Assembly: GCA_022559845.1 (NCBI GenBank)
Contig: CM040118.1
Coordinates: forward strand, 445,530,053 to 445,594,052
Reading direction: 5' to 3'
DNA: 64,000 nt
DNA from: Amorphophallus konjac
Lineage: Eukaryota; Streptophyta; Magnoliopsida; Alismatales; Araceae
Below, piece by piece: positions 1 through 11,944 of the stretch; position 1 is the stretch's first letter; each line of letters begins with the position of its first letter. A model generated the notes under the pieces. That model was given only the letters and a program-made list of their open reading frames with translations, made no database searches and was not told where the DNA came from. The position numbers and the translations under genes were made by a program.

Positions 1-566
1 TGTGCACCTTGCTGGCGAAAATCGTTAACTCTAGTAAAAGAGATTGGGAAGAAAGGATGTACGAAGCACTCTGGACTTATCGTACAGTTTATAAAACCCC
101 AACTGGCTGCTCACCGTTCTCCCTCGTGCACGGGTCAGAAGCGGTGGTACCAATTGAATTGGAAGTCCCATCACTACTGGTCGCCATTCAGCATGGTTTG
201 GTCGGCAGCGAATAGGCCAATGTGTAAAAAAGATTGGAGGAGCTTGCCAATTTCGAAGGAAAGTGACTTCGAGCTCAACAAAATATTCAGCTATACCAAG
301 CTCGCATGGCCCGTGCTTTTGATAAGTTGGTCAAAGAGCGAGAATTCAAGAAGGGTGACCTCGTTATGGTCAAGAGAAGAGAAGTGATGGTAGCCAACCC
401 CAAGGGCAAATTAACTGAAAATTGGGTGGGCCCGTATATTGTCAATCGGGTCTACGAAGGAGGCGCTTACATCCTTGTAGATCACAAGGGCACAGTTCAG
501 TTTTCCCCTCTCAACGGGAAGCATATGAAGCTATACCGGGTAGCTGCGCCGACGCCTGAAGACTAA
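1..566 (+). pseudogene. Ty3 integrase C-terminal end, broken
   Basis: End of a retrotransposon integrase, the enzyme that inserts the cDNA copy into the chromosome. One frame (codons starting at base 3) runs to the TAA at 564-566. It shows the end of the catalytic core (YRT, TPTG, SPFSLVHGSEAVVPIE) and then the C-terminal domain (FKKGDLVMVKRRE, GKLTENWVGPYIV, GGAYILVDHKG, NGKHMKLYR). The NW-GPY and GGAY signatures are typical of Tat/Ogre integrases. In-frame stops lie at 213-215 (TAG), 225-227 (TAA) and 264-266 (TGA), with no frameshift, so the copy is dead. All three could come from CAG, CAA and CGA by C to T change. The start is outside the window. Confidence 0.88.
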
Positions 567-599
567 AAACACACGTGGTCTAACCATAATTCCACTGGG

Positions 600-930
600 T
601 CATAATGCTTCCAATGGACCTTCCGTCCGTCTGGGTAAATAAAAATCTCTTCTTTGCTCGGGTATTAACCCCATACCCGTGAATCTTACTTACATGACTT
701 CCAATGGACCTTACATCTATTCGGAAGAAGAAAACTCTCTCTTTGTTCAGGCATTAAACCCATGCCCATGAATACTATTTTCAAGATATCCAATGGACCT
801 TACATCCGTATGGATGAAAAGGACCCCGCCTTGAATACTACCTCCATTAATGCCCTCGATGGACCTTACGCTCGTGAGGGTAAAGAAAACTCTTTCCTTT
901 GCACAGACATTAACCCCATGTCTATGAATA
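600..930 (+). repeat. About 90-bp tandem repeats with hairpins
   Basis: Degenerate units begin at the shared word CCAATGGACC (611, 701, 790) with a related start near 857. Units a, b and d contain a stem-loop with loop TAACCCC or TAAACCC: CGGGTAT/ATACCCG at 659-679, GGCAT/ATGCC at 750-766 and AGACAT/ATGTCT at 905-923. The arms differ while remaining complementary. A smaller hairpin, GGAC/GTCC, lies at 616-628. Non-coding 3' region of element T; overlapping ORFs here are by-products of the repeats. Confidence 0.8.
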
Positions 931-939
931 CACAGCTTA

Positions 940-1600
940 GTGGTGCAAGGCTTCATGCCCTAGCCGGCTCATATGTCATATTGCCATTACGGGCCTTACG
1001 CCCGAATCGGCATCAATTCTATCCTTTGCGTTGGCATTTGTCCTTGCCAACGAATAAGCCATTCTTCGGCATAAGGCTTCGTGCCCTAGCCAATTATGTC
1101 TACAGTGTTGCCATTGCGGGCCTTATGCCTGAATCGGTGAATAGTTCCCCCTTTGCGTTGGCATTTGATCCAGCCAATGAATAAGCCCTTTTTTTGGCAC
1201 GAGGCTTCGAGCCCTATCCATTCGCATATACACAGTGTAGCCATTGCGGGCCTTATGCACGAATCGGTGAAACTTCTACTCCTTGCATTGACATTCGCCC
1301 TTGTCAATGAACAAACCCTTCTTTGGCGCAAGGCTTCGTGCCCTAGCCAACTATATATACGCAGCATTGCCATTGTGGGCCTTACGCCCGAATCGGCACT
1401 AATTCTATCCCTTGCGTTGGCATTTGATCTTGTCAATGAATACACCCCTCGTCGGTGCAAGGCTTCGTGCCCTAGCCATTCATATATACACAGGGTTGCC
1501 ATTGCAGGCCTTACGTCTGAATCGGCAATAATTCCTTCTCTCACGTTGGCATCCGTCTTTGCCAACGAACAAACCCTCTATCGGCGAAAGACTCTGTGTC
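940..1600 (+). repeat. About 128-bp tandem repeats, five units
   Basis: Units start near 982, 1109, 1237, 1366 and 1494, each with the words GCCATTGCGGGCCTTA, CGAATCGG and GGCTTCGTGCCCTA or close variants. Each unit has a hairpin with 7-8 bp arms: CGTTGGCA/TGCCAACG (1029-1052 and 1544-1567), CATTGACA/TGTCAATG (1286-1309), and two intermediates held by G.T pairs (1156-1179, 1415-1438). A second hairpin, CGGGC-CTTAC-GCCCG, lies at 990-1004 and becomes CAGGC-CTTAC-GTCTG at 1505-1519. The order of elements resembles the 90-bp and 126-bp arrays, so the three appear to be diverged forms of one module. Confidence 0.82.
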
Positions 1601-1968
1601 CGAGCCAACAATCACCTATTGTTCTCAGTGGTAATCTCATAAAAAAAAAGAAAAATGGGGCTTAAAATAGAGGTGCCCTGCCAGACTTATTCCTTCATTA
1701 GGACAAGGGTAAAAAGGGCAATAACCCAGCTGTGGTGAAAACTCGACAGGGCGCTGCAGGCAAAATCGGGTACCCCGCCACATGAAAACCCGAAAAGGGC
1801 ACTTGCATCGGTAATGTGGTTAAAAAAAGAAGAAAAAAAAGAGAAAAGAGTATATATATATATATATGAAAACAAAGATGTTTTCTACCAAGACATCCTC
1901 ATAAGCAGGACACCACTAGATGTCCCACCGAAAACACACCACATGTACGGCAAAGTCCAATCGGAAAA
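1601..1968. other. Unique spacer of element T
   Basis: No gene seen. It is purine-rich, with a short TA run at about 1849-1866. The stretch links the 128-bp array to the first, partial unit of the 126-bp array. Confidence 0.6.
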
Positions 1969-2038
1969 TGCCTTCCGCCTATTTTGACGATTAAAACCAT
2001 TTCTTGCTTCGACATTTAAACCAATGTCGATGAATACA
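1969..2038 (+). repeat. 126-bp repeat, left fragment before G1
   Basis: Partial unit of the 126-bp array, cut by G1. It ends with ATACA (2034-2038), the left copy of G1's target duplication; the array resumes at 11945 with the same ATACA. The unit contains the stem TCGACATT/AATGTCGA (2009-2030). Confidence 0.88.
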
Positions 2039-2477
2039 TGATGCGGGACAGACACGCGACCTGGGACTCTAGCTCGCGGGTGTCCCTAGTGAGGGAAGAC
2101 GTGGGACCGTTGTTGACAGCTAAAATATGAACGAAGATAAAGATGAGACCAGACTAGCAACGAAGACTGAAAGATGCTTGCAAAGCCAGGATTGAGGGAG
2201 GGCCCTCACTACCAACTACTTGCCCAGCTAGGACACTCTCAGGCTGAGCCGATGTCCAGTATTGTCGTCATCCAAACGGCGATACCGATGAAACTCCGGT
2301 CTGTTGGCTGATGAGAAACTTCTGGATTGTTCAGATGATGATGCATACACCGTTAAAGAAGGAGCCCTCGTCAGTGCTGATGCAATCAAAAGAATTAACA
2401 AGGCCAAAGAAAAGAATGGGCCTGTGAATGGGCCTGTTAATGTGCTATTAAGGATGGGCTTCATACCCCTTGCGCCG

Positions 2478-2636
2478 AGAACCTCCAAAGGAGGCACGCC
2501 GGGAAGCCCCTCCAAAGGAGGTGCGTCGGGAAGCCCCTCCAAGGGAGTGCGCCGGGAAGCCCCTCGAATGAGTGCGCCGGGAACTAGTGCTGCAGGCACG
2601 CCGAATGCCATCGCCGTGAACATGGCCCTATAAAAC
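2478..2636 (+). promoter_or_regulatory. Solo-LTR promoter: motif array plus TATA
   Basis: A cluster of GCGCCGGGAAG / GCGCCGAGAAC-type motifs spaced about 30 bp apart (2478-2605) ends just before a TATA box, CTATAAAAC, at 2628-2636. The position suggests the U3 promoter of the LTR; the function of the motif is not known to me. Confidence 0.55.
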
Positions 2637-3639
2637 CCATTACTTCTCCCACAAGAAAGGGGGGGCTGGCTGGGGGGCAAAAAGAGAAAAGGAAGCGATA
2701 GAAAAGAAACAGAGGGGCTTCGAGAGAGACTGCTCATCCAAAAAAAAGAAGAAGAGATCAACAGAGAAAGAGAGCCACCTCCGCTGAGAAAAGAAAGAAG
2801 GAGAAGAAGCTACAGGTGGGCAGCCGGGGAGGGAGAGGAGTCAATGCTCCGCCCTCCCCATGGTTTTATTTTCTTCTTTATGTAATCCTGCCGAGTTTAT
2901 CTCGATTTTATTTTGGATGTAACCGGGATATCCCGATATCTATTCATCTCCCTCTCTCTCATTCCCTCCGTGTGATTGATGTGAGTTCTGGGGTGATCTA
3001 ATGATATGAAATGCTCCAGTGGCCCGTTTGGGCGTTGGGTGATTGAAACATCTGCCAGCTATCTCTCTGTATGCTGCTATGTCTTTCCTTTACATGTTTT
3101 CATCTTTAACTCAACTGAAGCGCACCTAATTCTATGATGGGTCTTCGGGCTCAATTGTCTTCAGTAGAATAAATATAGCTCTAGATACACCGATGTCCCT
3201 TGCTGTTCATCGTCGTTTGCACAAAGCCCTCCCCCAGGCTTGCCCCAGGGCCAGAGACAGACCATCTCTTGGCTTCTGGGGAGGTCTGCCACCGATATCG
3301 GCAATAACTCCGACGGCTTACTCGAGATCCCTTTTCCACATGAGTAACTGAGCTACTTCGATGGATTGATACCGAGGGTCTCTGGTCTGGTTCCAGTATG
3401 AATAGTTCCATCAGAGTCGTCCATGGGGCCAGAGATGGCTATCTCTCGGTTCCCTGGGCGACCAAAGGTGCCAGCGAATGATCCCTGAGGATCCATAGCA
3501 TATGACGACTCAGATCCCCTGCTGTAATTGATTCCTTTCGAACCCAGCTCATCCTTGATGAATTAAACCCATATCCATGCAGATCCAACCAACTGGCAGG
3601 TCTGGAATCCCCAAAACTCCCTCTGAAATTCAACAAGAA

Positions 3640-5020
3640 ACGCGAAACAGAGTGCCGTAAACCTCTGTTCTCATCCCGGCGCCCTCACACCTCTCGGCCC
3701 CGCACACAGTAAACTGGATGAACAGCTCTCGGCGCCATTCTTCAGGCGCCGAGAACTATTTTGGTCCTCCCCTGCGCGCCGGGAACTCTACACCTTGGCC
3801 GCGCCGGGAGCCTCCCAGTATTGGCCGCGCCGGGAGCTTCCATCCCCTTGATCTCCCAACTGTGCCGAGAACCTGGCTCCCCTCCTTGGTCCACCCCTTT
3901 GGCCTCTTCGTCTACTTATCCGGAGGCATTCTTGAGTCGTCACAGTATCCCAGGAGATAAATTAATTGGGGACTGACCTCCCCTATATTCTAAGGTCCCT
4001 AATTGGATTCACATGCAACCCCGTGGGTCTGACGAACCCTGTCTCTACATGAGTTTCGTCAGTCTCCGAGAAGGGGGATAGTGACCGATGCCAGAGATAT
4101 GGATAGTCTCTTTGAGCCTTAGTGCTCACTCATTTTTCGGCTTTCATCCCGGCACTCCGTGGATGTCAGCCTATACCACTCTCTGGCAAATGCTAATCGC
4201 AGGGGGAAGTGCTGCCAAAATTCTCCCAGGAGGATGGAAGACAAGATTGAGACCGTCCCTGGGACTTTGCATGACAGTGGTGAAAGGAGTTCCCTGTGTC
4301 AGATGATCCCCCTGCCAATCCCTCCAGGCACCTGGCCTTCTTCAAAACACAAATCAAAGTCATTAAAACCTGATGTTTGGTTTCCTTCCAGAGCCTGTCT
4401 GCCTTGATCTGCATCTCTGAAACCTGAAAAACCCCAAAAAACAGAGTACCGTAAGCTCTGTTTCTCATCCCGGCGCCCACACACTTCTCGGCCCCGCGTA
4501 CAGTAAATTAGATGAATAGCTCTCGGCGCCATCCTTCAGGCGCCGAGAACTATTCTAACCCTTGCAGCCTGGCCGCGCCGAAAACCCCTCTGATTGCTTG
4601 CCGTCGCACCGGGAGGCCTACTCCCCAGCCGTTTGGCCGCGCCGAGAACCCCCCCTGGCCACCTTATTAGCGCGCCGGGAAACCCGTGCCGGGAACCCCT
4701 GGCCTTCCTACCTTCGCGCCGGGAAACCCCCCTGTTCTCCCTGCGCGCCGAGAACTCCAGCCCATGGCCCTTTTGCCTTCGCGCCGGGAACCCTTCCTGG
4801 CCTCCCTGCGCGCCGAGAACCTCAGTCCCTTGGCCTCATCTCCCTGCGCGCCGGGAACCTACCTCTTTGCCCTTGCGCCGAGAGGCCTACACCCTTGGCC
4901 ATTTGGCCCTTGCGCCGAGAGCCTATTTCCCGGCCTCTTCCCCGTCGCGTCGAGGGTACTCCATGTTGAACCCGCCGAGAACCCTCACCCTTGGCATCCT
5001 TCTGGCGCCGAGAGTCCTAA
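3640..5020 (+). repeat. GCGCCGAGAAC motif arrays and hairpins
   Basis: Two related blocks of about 115 bp (near 3650-3760 and 4441-4556) each hold a perfect hairpin, TCTCGGCGCC/GGCGCCGAGA (arms 3727-3736 with 3745-3754, and 4521-4530 with 4539-4548). From about 4565 to 5010 the motif GCGCCGRGAA recurs roughly every 20-45 bp, separated by C- and T-rich spacers such as CCTTGGCC. A second pair of diverged repeats shares a CTTTCAYCCCGRCACTCCGTGG word near 4140 and 5300. Arginine/proline-rich ORFs here are by-products. Confidence 0.75.
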
Positions 5021-7153
5021 TTGATTGGCTTTCTTGCCTGCACTGATAATCTAACCAAATTTTACTACTGAGTCTTCAATCCCCGCGACCTGACCGCGCA
5101 GGTCGATCCGCGTGCGAGGGCGCAACATTGAGCGTTCACTTACATTCTGTCGTCCCGCATCGGATTTATGAGTAACCCCTTTAGCTCGGGAGGGCTATGC
5201 CACTGCATGAGTTCCGCCGGCTTCCCCAAGGGAAAATCAAACATTGCCCCATGGCATTTATATATGGGTAGGGAGGTTCAGCCTCTCTCTTTCTCTCGGC
5301 TTTCACCCCGACACTCCGTGGGTGATAGCCTATTTCCCCCTGGGCATAATCCAGATAAAGGGGAAATGCTGTCGAAATGTTGATCGATGCCGTGAACCTC
5401 CATCACGGTCATGGCTCAGCCTGTCCGTGATTGATATCCTCCATTTCCCCTTTTCCCCCAAGTCTAGTTGTTTCGAACCGCCGATTCAACGCTACAGTCT
5501 CTTTTTGTGGCTGATGTTATTCTCTTACCCGCCTTCCCGGCCCTGGTATGAAGTTTAAAGTTATGCACATGAATACATGTTTGCCTCTCGAGGCCTCCTA
5601 TTTTGGCGTTTAATCAAGGGTTGTCCTTCCTTGGAAGGATGTAATTAACGTCATAGCCTTTATGGTATGACGGACTTCTGGTCCAGACACGATCACTCAC
5701 AATCGACTGACCAAGTCAGATCGAGCGCACAATGAAATCGTCACACATGTGACTGGCACGCCAATAAATCAATAAATAAATAAACTAATAAATAATAAAC
5801 AAACAAAAATAAATAAATAAATATAAAATTATGTGTCCACAACCGTGCACGGTTGAGAAATCGGCAGTGAGTCTCGGGTATCGGCCTTCCTGCGTTAACT
5901 CGGATTGAGTCACGGGACGGTCACTCATTCTCGCTCTCGCAGCGGTGATAAAATGATAACAACCTAGATAATCTACCACTCATGCAGCGGCATATACAAA
6001 AATATACGAGTAAAGCAATGCCTACGAGGAGGGTGGCGAGTATACCTCCACGCTCCGAGCGTGGGGAAGACGTTCCCGGCCATGTATGGTAACTCCCGGT
6101 AACAACGGTAAAAGTTAATTACAACGGGGAGTTTTATTGCCCACTCCACGCAAGGAGGTAAAGGGCTACAAGTGGGGCCCGGGAGGACCGAGCCTGGGTT
6201 GACGGGCAGCAATCTGGAGGTGCGTACGGTACGAACTCGGCCTGCTGGTCCGACTCATCACTATTCCAACTCGGTGATGCGCCAACTCAGTTGCGGACTC
6301 ACTGGACAGCAAGCAACGGTTTCCAAAGGAACGCCACCTTCCTAAGATCTTCTGGAGGCGCCGCTTGGCTGGGACGATGGTAGGACGTCCCTGAACGACT
6401 CCCTGAAGTGGCGGCTCCTGAAATTAATTTTTGATATTTATTTCTGAATATCTTCTGGACTACAATTTCGGACCTGCATAGGGAACAGATCTGCAGGCCT
6501 CGGCGACACGAATTAAATCTCTCAGGACTCGGACTGATAGACACACAGGGCAGCAAGGGATCTGCCTGAAACTGACCTTTGACCGAGAGTCAAATGAACT
6601 TTATAGACTCCACGAAAATTATGGTGGAAGGGGATATATGTGTGGAACACTGAGTAATTTTTTAGGATTTTTTGAAAATTTGTAAGGGGGTGGGGAAAAT
6701 GCGACAAGGTGACTCTGTCTCGTAGATCTGCAAAAGGGCAGATTACTGAGAGGACAAACAAAAATATGGGAAAAATACCTAATGACTTCCAAATGACACA
6801 AAATTTGAACTGGAGGTTAAGGGAGATGGACAGAACAAACCCTCAAAATTAGGGCTCGATCAGATAACAAGAACAAGAGATAAAAATCTGGAGATGAGCT
6901 TCTGTCCTGATTAGATAGAATCCGGTGATGGTGGCGGCGGCGCGACGGCGGTGCGATGGCGGCGGCGGCGGCGGTAGAAATAGAATTCAGAGGGGCTAAG
7001 GAGAAGATAGAAGGGCATCACACCCAAAATTTAGCAGAAATCCATCTGCAAGAGGGGGAGGGAGAGAGGAGGAGGGCACACCCTTCTTTGGTTCCAACCA
7101 AATTTCATAATTTTTTTCTCTTCATTAATTTCTCTAATGACACTATACATAGA

Positions 7154-7163
7154 CTTATATAGA
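7154..7163 (-). promoter_or_regulatory. G1 LTR TATA box
   Basis: Minus-strand TCTATATAAG, conserved in the other G1 LTR at about 11492-11501. It is followed downstream by a purine-poor leader typical of an LTR transcription start. Confidence 0.5.
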
Positions 7164-7605
7164 GAATGGCAAGGGGTGGGGGGCTGGGAATTTCGTGGGA
7201 GAGAGGGGATTTTCTTCCCCATGTGGTCAAATGACCAAAAAAATAAAAAATACAACATGGGATAAACTATATTATAAGGGGAAAGCATCTTGGACTTTAA
7301 GGGTTGGAATATTGGACTTTTTAATCCAATTGTCCCCTTGAATGGTCAAGCCATCTAGAAGCCCACCTTGGACCTTTGACTGACCCCACATGGGCCCTAA
7401 GACTTAGGTGGATCAATAGGAAAGGAGATGGGGGCCCCTTGCTGGTCCTACTAGACTTTTGCACGAAAACCCAAAGAATCCTAGATAATGACACATTAGC
7501 TTATAAAGCCTTACAATTGTGAACATACTTTCCCAAGGACATAAAAATTAACTAAAGGACACAAATGTAATAAAATGTTAGTGCTCTTGGCGTCGATTCC
7601 CATCA

Positions 7606-8043
7606 ACTCTCCCCGGGTGGGAAGAACTCGACCCCGTCGAGTAAGGGGTACAGCTGCTCGAGTAGCTCCGACAGATCCGTCATCGAACCTGGAAGCGCGG
7701 AGTACGCTCCACTCCACGTAATCGACACCTGCTCATCCCGTATAGATTCGATATGCACACGCTGCCATGGGAATGAGGCTAGAGGTGGACACTCCGGGGT
7801 GGGGTCACTCTCAAATGAGGGAGGCGGCTCAAAGACTCACTAGGAATCACCGCGGGTCCCTTATGTGACTAGATCCGATATGTGGAGTAGAACCGATCCC
7901 AATAGTCCGACAAGTCTCATACTCGAAAGGGACTAACAACGTGAGCATACAAAACCGACTCGACTCAACGTATGCACAGACACACAATGCACTCGACAAA
8001 CAAACGAAACAAAGACTCACAAGGACCCTAAACAAACCTAATG
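7606..8043 (-). other. G1 purine tract and 3' untranslated part
   Basis: On the minus strand the 3' LTR is directly preceded by CCCGGGGAGAGT (7606-7617), a plausible polypurine tract for plus-strand DNA priming. The rest of the stretch down from gag shows no further coding sequence. Confidence 0.6.
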
Positions 8044-9726
8044 TTAGTCCGACCCGTACATGGGTGACGGCGGACCAGGACATCCGAATATGTGCCATGC
8101 ATGCATCTTATGTACCCGAAGGTTGGTGGTATGGGAAACACCTAGACGCCCAAGTATGACCCAGTCATGCATGAACGGCCCTTTGGATTTGGGAGACTTG
8201 AGAGGGCTAGGAGAGCCGGGTGTGGACGAGCCGGGTGTGGGTGTATCGAGATTGGGCTTGGTGGGTATAGATGACCCGGCCCGTGGGGTAGGGGTGTGGT
8301 AGTGGACTCCCTCGAAGAAATGAAGTATATATGGAGGGTCAAGGGGCCCACTAGGGAATGGGTCAAAGGGATCAAAGAAGGTATGACCCCTTGTGGTGGG
8401 TTCCCACAAGTCACGGTCCCATGTATGGAGGTCTTGAAGGTGTGTATGGTCACCTTCATACATTGTGGTAGATGGGACGGTGATCATATCTAGGAAATAA
8501 GATTCCTCCCTCGGGCAAAAGGGTATGAAGTCGGGCTCGACCGACATAGGGAGGAATAAGAGAATCTCCGTGGTGACACAACCCATGGTGCACACGGAGG
8601 TAATGGTCCCTAAGGCTGGATGGGTGAAGCTAAGACTAGTGGGTTGGTCGAAGCTTCGGGCCAAGGAGTGCGTCAACTGCCATTACGAGTCTAATCCCAT
8701 AACAAGGTCATCCAAGGTATCAACATGGTGACTAGACCGGAATGTCGTATGGTAGGAGTTGACAGGCACTAGAGGTAAGGTGGGGTCCATGGATGGGTAA
8801 GGAAGTGGGACCAAGTCATCCTTGAGCCAACTAAGAAGCGGCTCGGCGATGAAAAGCGTAGCCGTTAGAAACATGGGTGGCTCGGGCTTGGGTGGCTCCA
8901 AATAAGATGGTTCCGAATAAAGTTCAGAAGTAGAAAGTGGCAATGGAGCACTCACGGGTGGTGAAAGAGCATGTGTCCTTTCTATCCTTTCCAACCAATC
9001 CGAAAGCATTTTCTTGATTTCATCTAAGGTACGGGTTAGAGTAGGGGCCTCGGGGTGGACTCGCTCCTCATCTCTCGGCCCGGATGCGGACCTAGACTCG
9101 ACTATAAGTGGGGCTTCCACTTGGTTGGAGGCGATTGGGTGGGATTGGATGGAGGTGCCAAGGGGTGGTTGGTTGGAGGCGACAGGGAGGGCCACTTGAT
9201 TGGGGTTGCTTTGGTGGACTTGGATGGAGGTGAAGGGGCGGGGTTGGTTGGAAGTGTGGCCCACCTGATTGTGGGTGAGTTGGTGGGATTGGATAGTGGT
9301 ATGACCCCCGTGGTTGGAGGTAGGTGGGCGGGGAAGGTAGACCCTCCTAATCGTTCTCTTCATATCCCACCATGACTCGATGGGCCTTAGTCTCCTATCC
9401 TCTCGAAAATATTTGATGTCCCTCCATGTTTCGGCGGCTTCATAAAAAAGTTGTCTTTTGGCAAAGTCGACTTGCGCGGGACCAGACATAAGGTAACACT
9501 CAAAGTAGTCGTCCATAATGGCTTCCCACTCTAGGTAGTCACTCGGATTATCGGAGCCGTAGAAGTCCCGGGCTACGGGCCTTTTGGGGTGGTCCGGGTG
9601 ATCCTTCCATTTTAGATAGTATCGCCACCATGAAGAAGATGCGGCCCCTTGGTCATCCATGGGACACGGGGACACTAGTGGATGGACATGCCGACACTTG
9701 TAAAAGACACTAGACCGACTATGCAA
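8044..9726 (-). pseudogene. G1 gag-like ORF with one in-frame stop
   Basis: Capsid-like protein of a Ty3-type element, predicted to form the particle that holds element RNA. One frame runs from 9726 to 8044, about 560 codons, with one TAA at 8683-8685. A likely start is the ATG at 9658-9660 (MDDQGAASS). Residues about 30-110 look like a retrotransposon gag domain: DFYGSDNPSDYLEWE, DDYFECY, FAKRQLFYEAAETW, and IESWWDMKRTIRRVYLP. A Q/N-rich stretch with repeated SNQ words follows, then acidic and proline-rich parts. No zinc knuckle and no DSG/DTG protease motif is visible. It is the only ORF of G1, so other proteins would have to be supplied by relatives. Confidence 0.75.
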
Positions 9727-9991
9727 GGTTGGAATGCATGCACACTAAGGACCCTAGACTTAACCAAGACTTGGTACGTGGCGGAGTTAATCGATCCGAA
9801 GTCACTCGCGCAAGTGTGCGGCCTTCCCGATAGGCGTAGCCTAACATTCGGACAACACCTTTTTATATACCGAACAATGGTATACGGATGCAACCTTAGA
9901 CCGACTTAGACGATGACTAGACGTAAATGACACTTTTTTTTATTTTTGACCAAATATTACCCTAGACTCAACTGGCGCTCTGATACCAAAC
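9727..9991 (-). other. G1 leader and tRNA-Met primer site
   Basis: The primer site is at 9974-9988; on minus it reads TGGTATCAGAGCGCC, three bases from the LTR end. Its first 12 bases are the usual complement of plant initiator tRNA-Met. It fixes the element's minus orientation. The remainder is untranslated leader. Confidence 0.85.
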
Positions 9992-11944
9992 TGATGCGGG
10001 ACGGACACGCGACCTGGGACTCTAGCTCGCGGGTGTCCCTAGCCAGGGAAGACGTGGGACCGTGCGCGGTTGAGAAACTGGCAGTGAGTCTCGGGTATCG
10101 GCCTTTCCGCGTTAACTCGGATTGAGTAACGGGATGGTCACTCACTCTCGCTCTCGCAGTGGTGATAAAATGATAACAAGATAGATAATATACCACTCAT
10201 GCAGCGGCATATACAAAAATATATGAGTAAAGCAATGTCTACGAGGAGGGTGGCGAGTGTACCTCCACGCTCCGGGCGTGGGGAAGACGTTCCCGGCCAA
10301 GTACGGTAACTCCCGGTAACAACGGTAAAAGTTAATTACAACAGTGAATTTTATTACCCACTCCACGCGGAGAGATAAAGGGCTACAAGTGGGGCCCGGG
10401 AGGACCGACCCTGGGTTGACGGGCAGCAATCTGGAGGTGCGTACGGCACGAACTCGGCCTGCTAGTCCGACTCGGCACTATTCTAACTCGGTGCTGCGCC
10501 AACTCGGTTGCTGACTCACTGGACAGCAAGCAACAGTTTCCAAAGGAACGTCGCCTTCCTAAGATCTTCTGGAGGCGCCGCTTGGCTGGGACGATGGCAG
10601 GACGTCCCTAAACGACTCCCTGAAGTGGCGGCTCCTGAAATTAATTTTTGATATTTGTTTCTTAATATCTTCTGGACTACAATTTCGGACCTGGACATGG
10701 AACAAATCTGCAGGCCTCGGCGACACGAATTAAATCTCTCAGATCCAGAGGCCGATCGAGGCGTGGCTGGTACCATTGGAAAGAGAACTAATAGATCTAC
10801 AACATATAATTTGGACAGCTCCATCCACAAAACGGATTAAAAATGAATATGACTGTAACACTATTTTTATTTCTGACTCAGACTGATAGACACATAGGGC
10901 AGCAAGGGATCTGCCTGAAACTGACCTTTGACCGAGGGTGAAATGAATTTTATAGACTCCACGAAAATTATGGTAGAAGGGGATATAAGTATGAAACACT
11001 GAGTAATTTTTTAGGATTTTATAAAAATTTGTAAGGGGGTGGAGAAAATGCGACAAGGTGACTCTATCCCGTAGATCTGCAAAAGGGCAGATTACTGAGA
11101 GGACAAACAAAAATATGGGAAAAATACCTAATGACTTCCAAATGACACAAAATTTTAACTGGAGGTTAAGGGAGATAGGCAGAACAAACTCTCAAAATTA
11201 GGGCTCGATCAGATAACAAGAACCATAGATAAAAATCCGGAGATGAGATTCTGTCCTGATGTAGACAGAATCCGACGATGGTGGCGGCGGCGCGACGGCG
11301 GTGCGATGGCGGTAGAAATAGAATTTTGAGGGGCTAAGGAGAAGATAGAAGGGCATCACACCCAAAATTTAGCAGAAATCCATCTGCAAGAGGGGGAGGG
11401 AGAGAGGAGGAGGGCACACCCTTCTTTGTTTCCAACCAAATTTCACAATTTTTTTCTCTTCATTAATTTCTCTAATGACACTATACATAGGCTTATATAG
11501 AGAATGGCAAGGGGTGGGGGGCTGAGAATTTCGTGGGAGAGAGGGGATTTTCTTCCCCATGTGGTCAAATGACCAAAAAAATAAAAAATACAACATGGGA
11601 TAAACTATGCTATAAGGGGGAAGCATCTTGGACTTTAAGAGTTGGAATATTGGACTTTTTAATCCAATTGTCCCCTTGAATAGTCAAGCCATTTAGAAGC
11701 CCACCTTGGACCTTTGACTGACCCCACATGGGCCCTAAGACTTAGGTGGACCAATAGGAAAGGAGATGGGGGCCCCTTGCTGGCCCTACTGGACTTTTGC
11801 ACAAAAACCCAAAGAATTCTAGAGAATGACACATTGACTTATAAAGCCTTACAATTATGAACATACTTTCCCAAGGATATAAAAACAAACTAAAGGACAC
11901 AAATGAAAATAAAATGTTAGTGCTCTTGGCGTCGATTCCCATCA
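9992..11944 (-). repeat. G1 5' LTR
   Basis: The 1953-bp partner of the split left LTR. It starts TGATGCGGGACG and ends TCCCATCA on +. It contains a TATA box on minus (about 11492-11501), a GCG-rich run near 11281-11310 and repeated ACTCGG words near 10450-10520. Confidence 0.9.

Larger units (their letters stand above)
2111..5841 (+). mobile_element. Solo Tat-like LTR nested in G1
   Basis: Inserted in G1's LTR with the target duplication ACCGT (2106-2110 and 5842-5846). It starts TGTTGACAGC and ends TGTCCACA, giving TG...CA ends. Its first bases and its last part (about 5608-5770) resemble the T LTR (20216 onward and about 24020-24175), so it is a related Tat-family LTR. No primer site, gag or pol lies inside, only internal repeats, so it most likely formed by recombination between the two LTRs of a full element. 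Confidence 0.85.
2039..7605 (-). repeat. G1 3' LTR, split by a solo LTR
   Basis: Matches 9992-11944 closely after removal of 2111-5841 and one ACCGT copy, leaving about 1.83 kb. It begins TGATGCGGGAC on + and ends TCCCATCA at 7605. It lacks a block of roughly 127 bp that the other LTR carries near 10741-10867, and its GCG-rich run near 6930-6975 is longer. Substitutions are scattered, so the element is not very recent. Confidence 0.88.
2039..11944 (-). mobile_element. G1: gag-only LTR retrotransposon
   Basis: Complete non-autonomous LTR element on the minus strand, flanked by the duplication ATACA (2034-2038 and 11945-11949). Its LTRs (2039-7605 and 9992-11944) end in TGATG...CATCA as read on +. 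In minus order it has the 5' LTR, a primer site for initiator tRNA-Met (9974-9988), a leader, a gag-like ORF (9726 to 8044), a purine tract beside 7606 and the 3' LTR. The internal part is only about 2.4 kb and shows no protease, reverse transcriptase or integrase, matching the published TR-GAG type (terminal-repeat retrotransposons with GAG). The left LTR carries a 3.7 kb nested solo LTR. Confidence 0.88.

Noticed and set aside
762..1665. ORFs on both strands through the 128-bp array
   Set aside because: They overlap each other on opposite strands and follow the repeat units; no family signature.
4562..5046. Overlapping proline/arginine-rich plus-strand ORFs
   Set aside because: By-products of the GC-rich GCGCCGAGAAC array inside a solo LTR.
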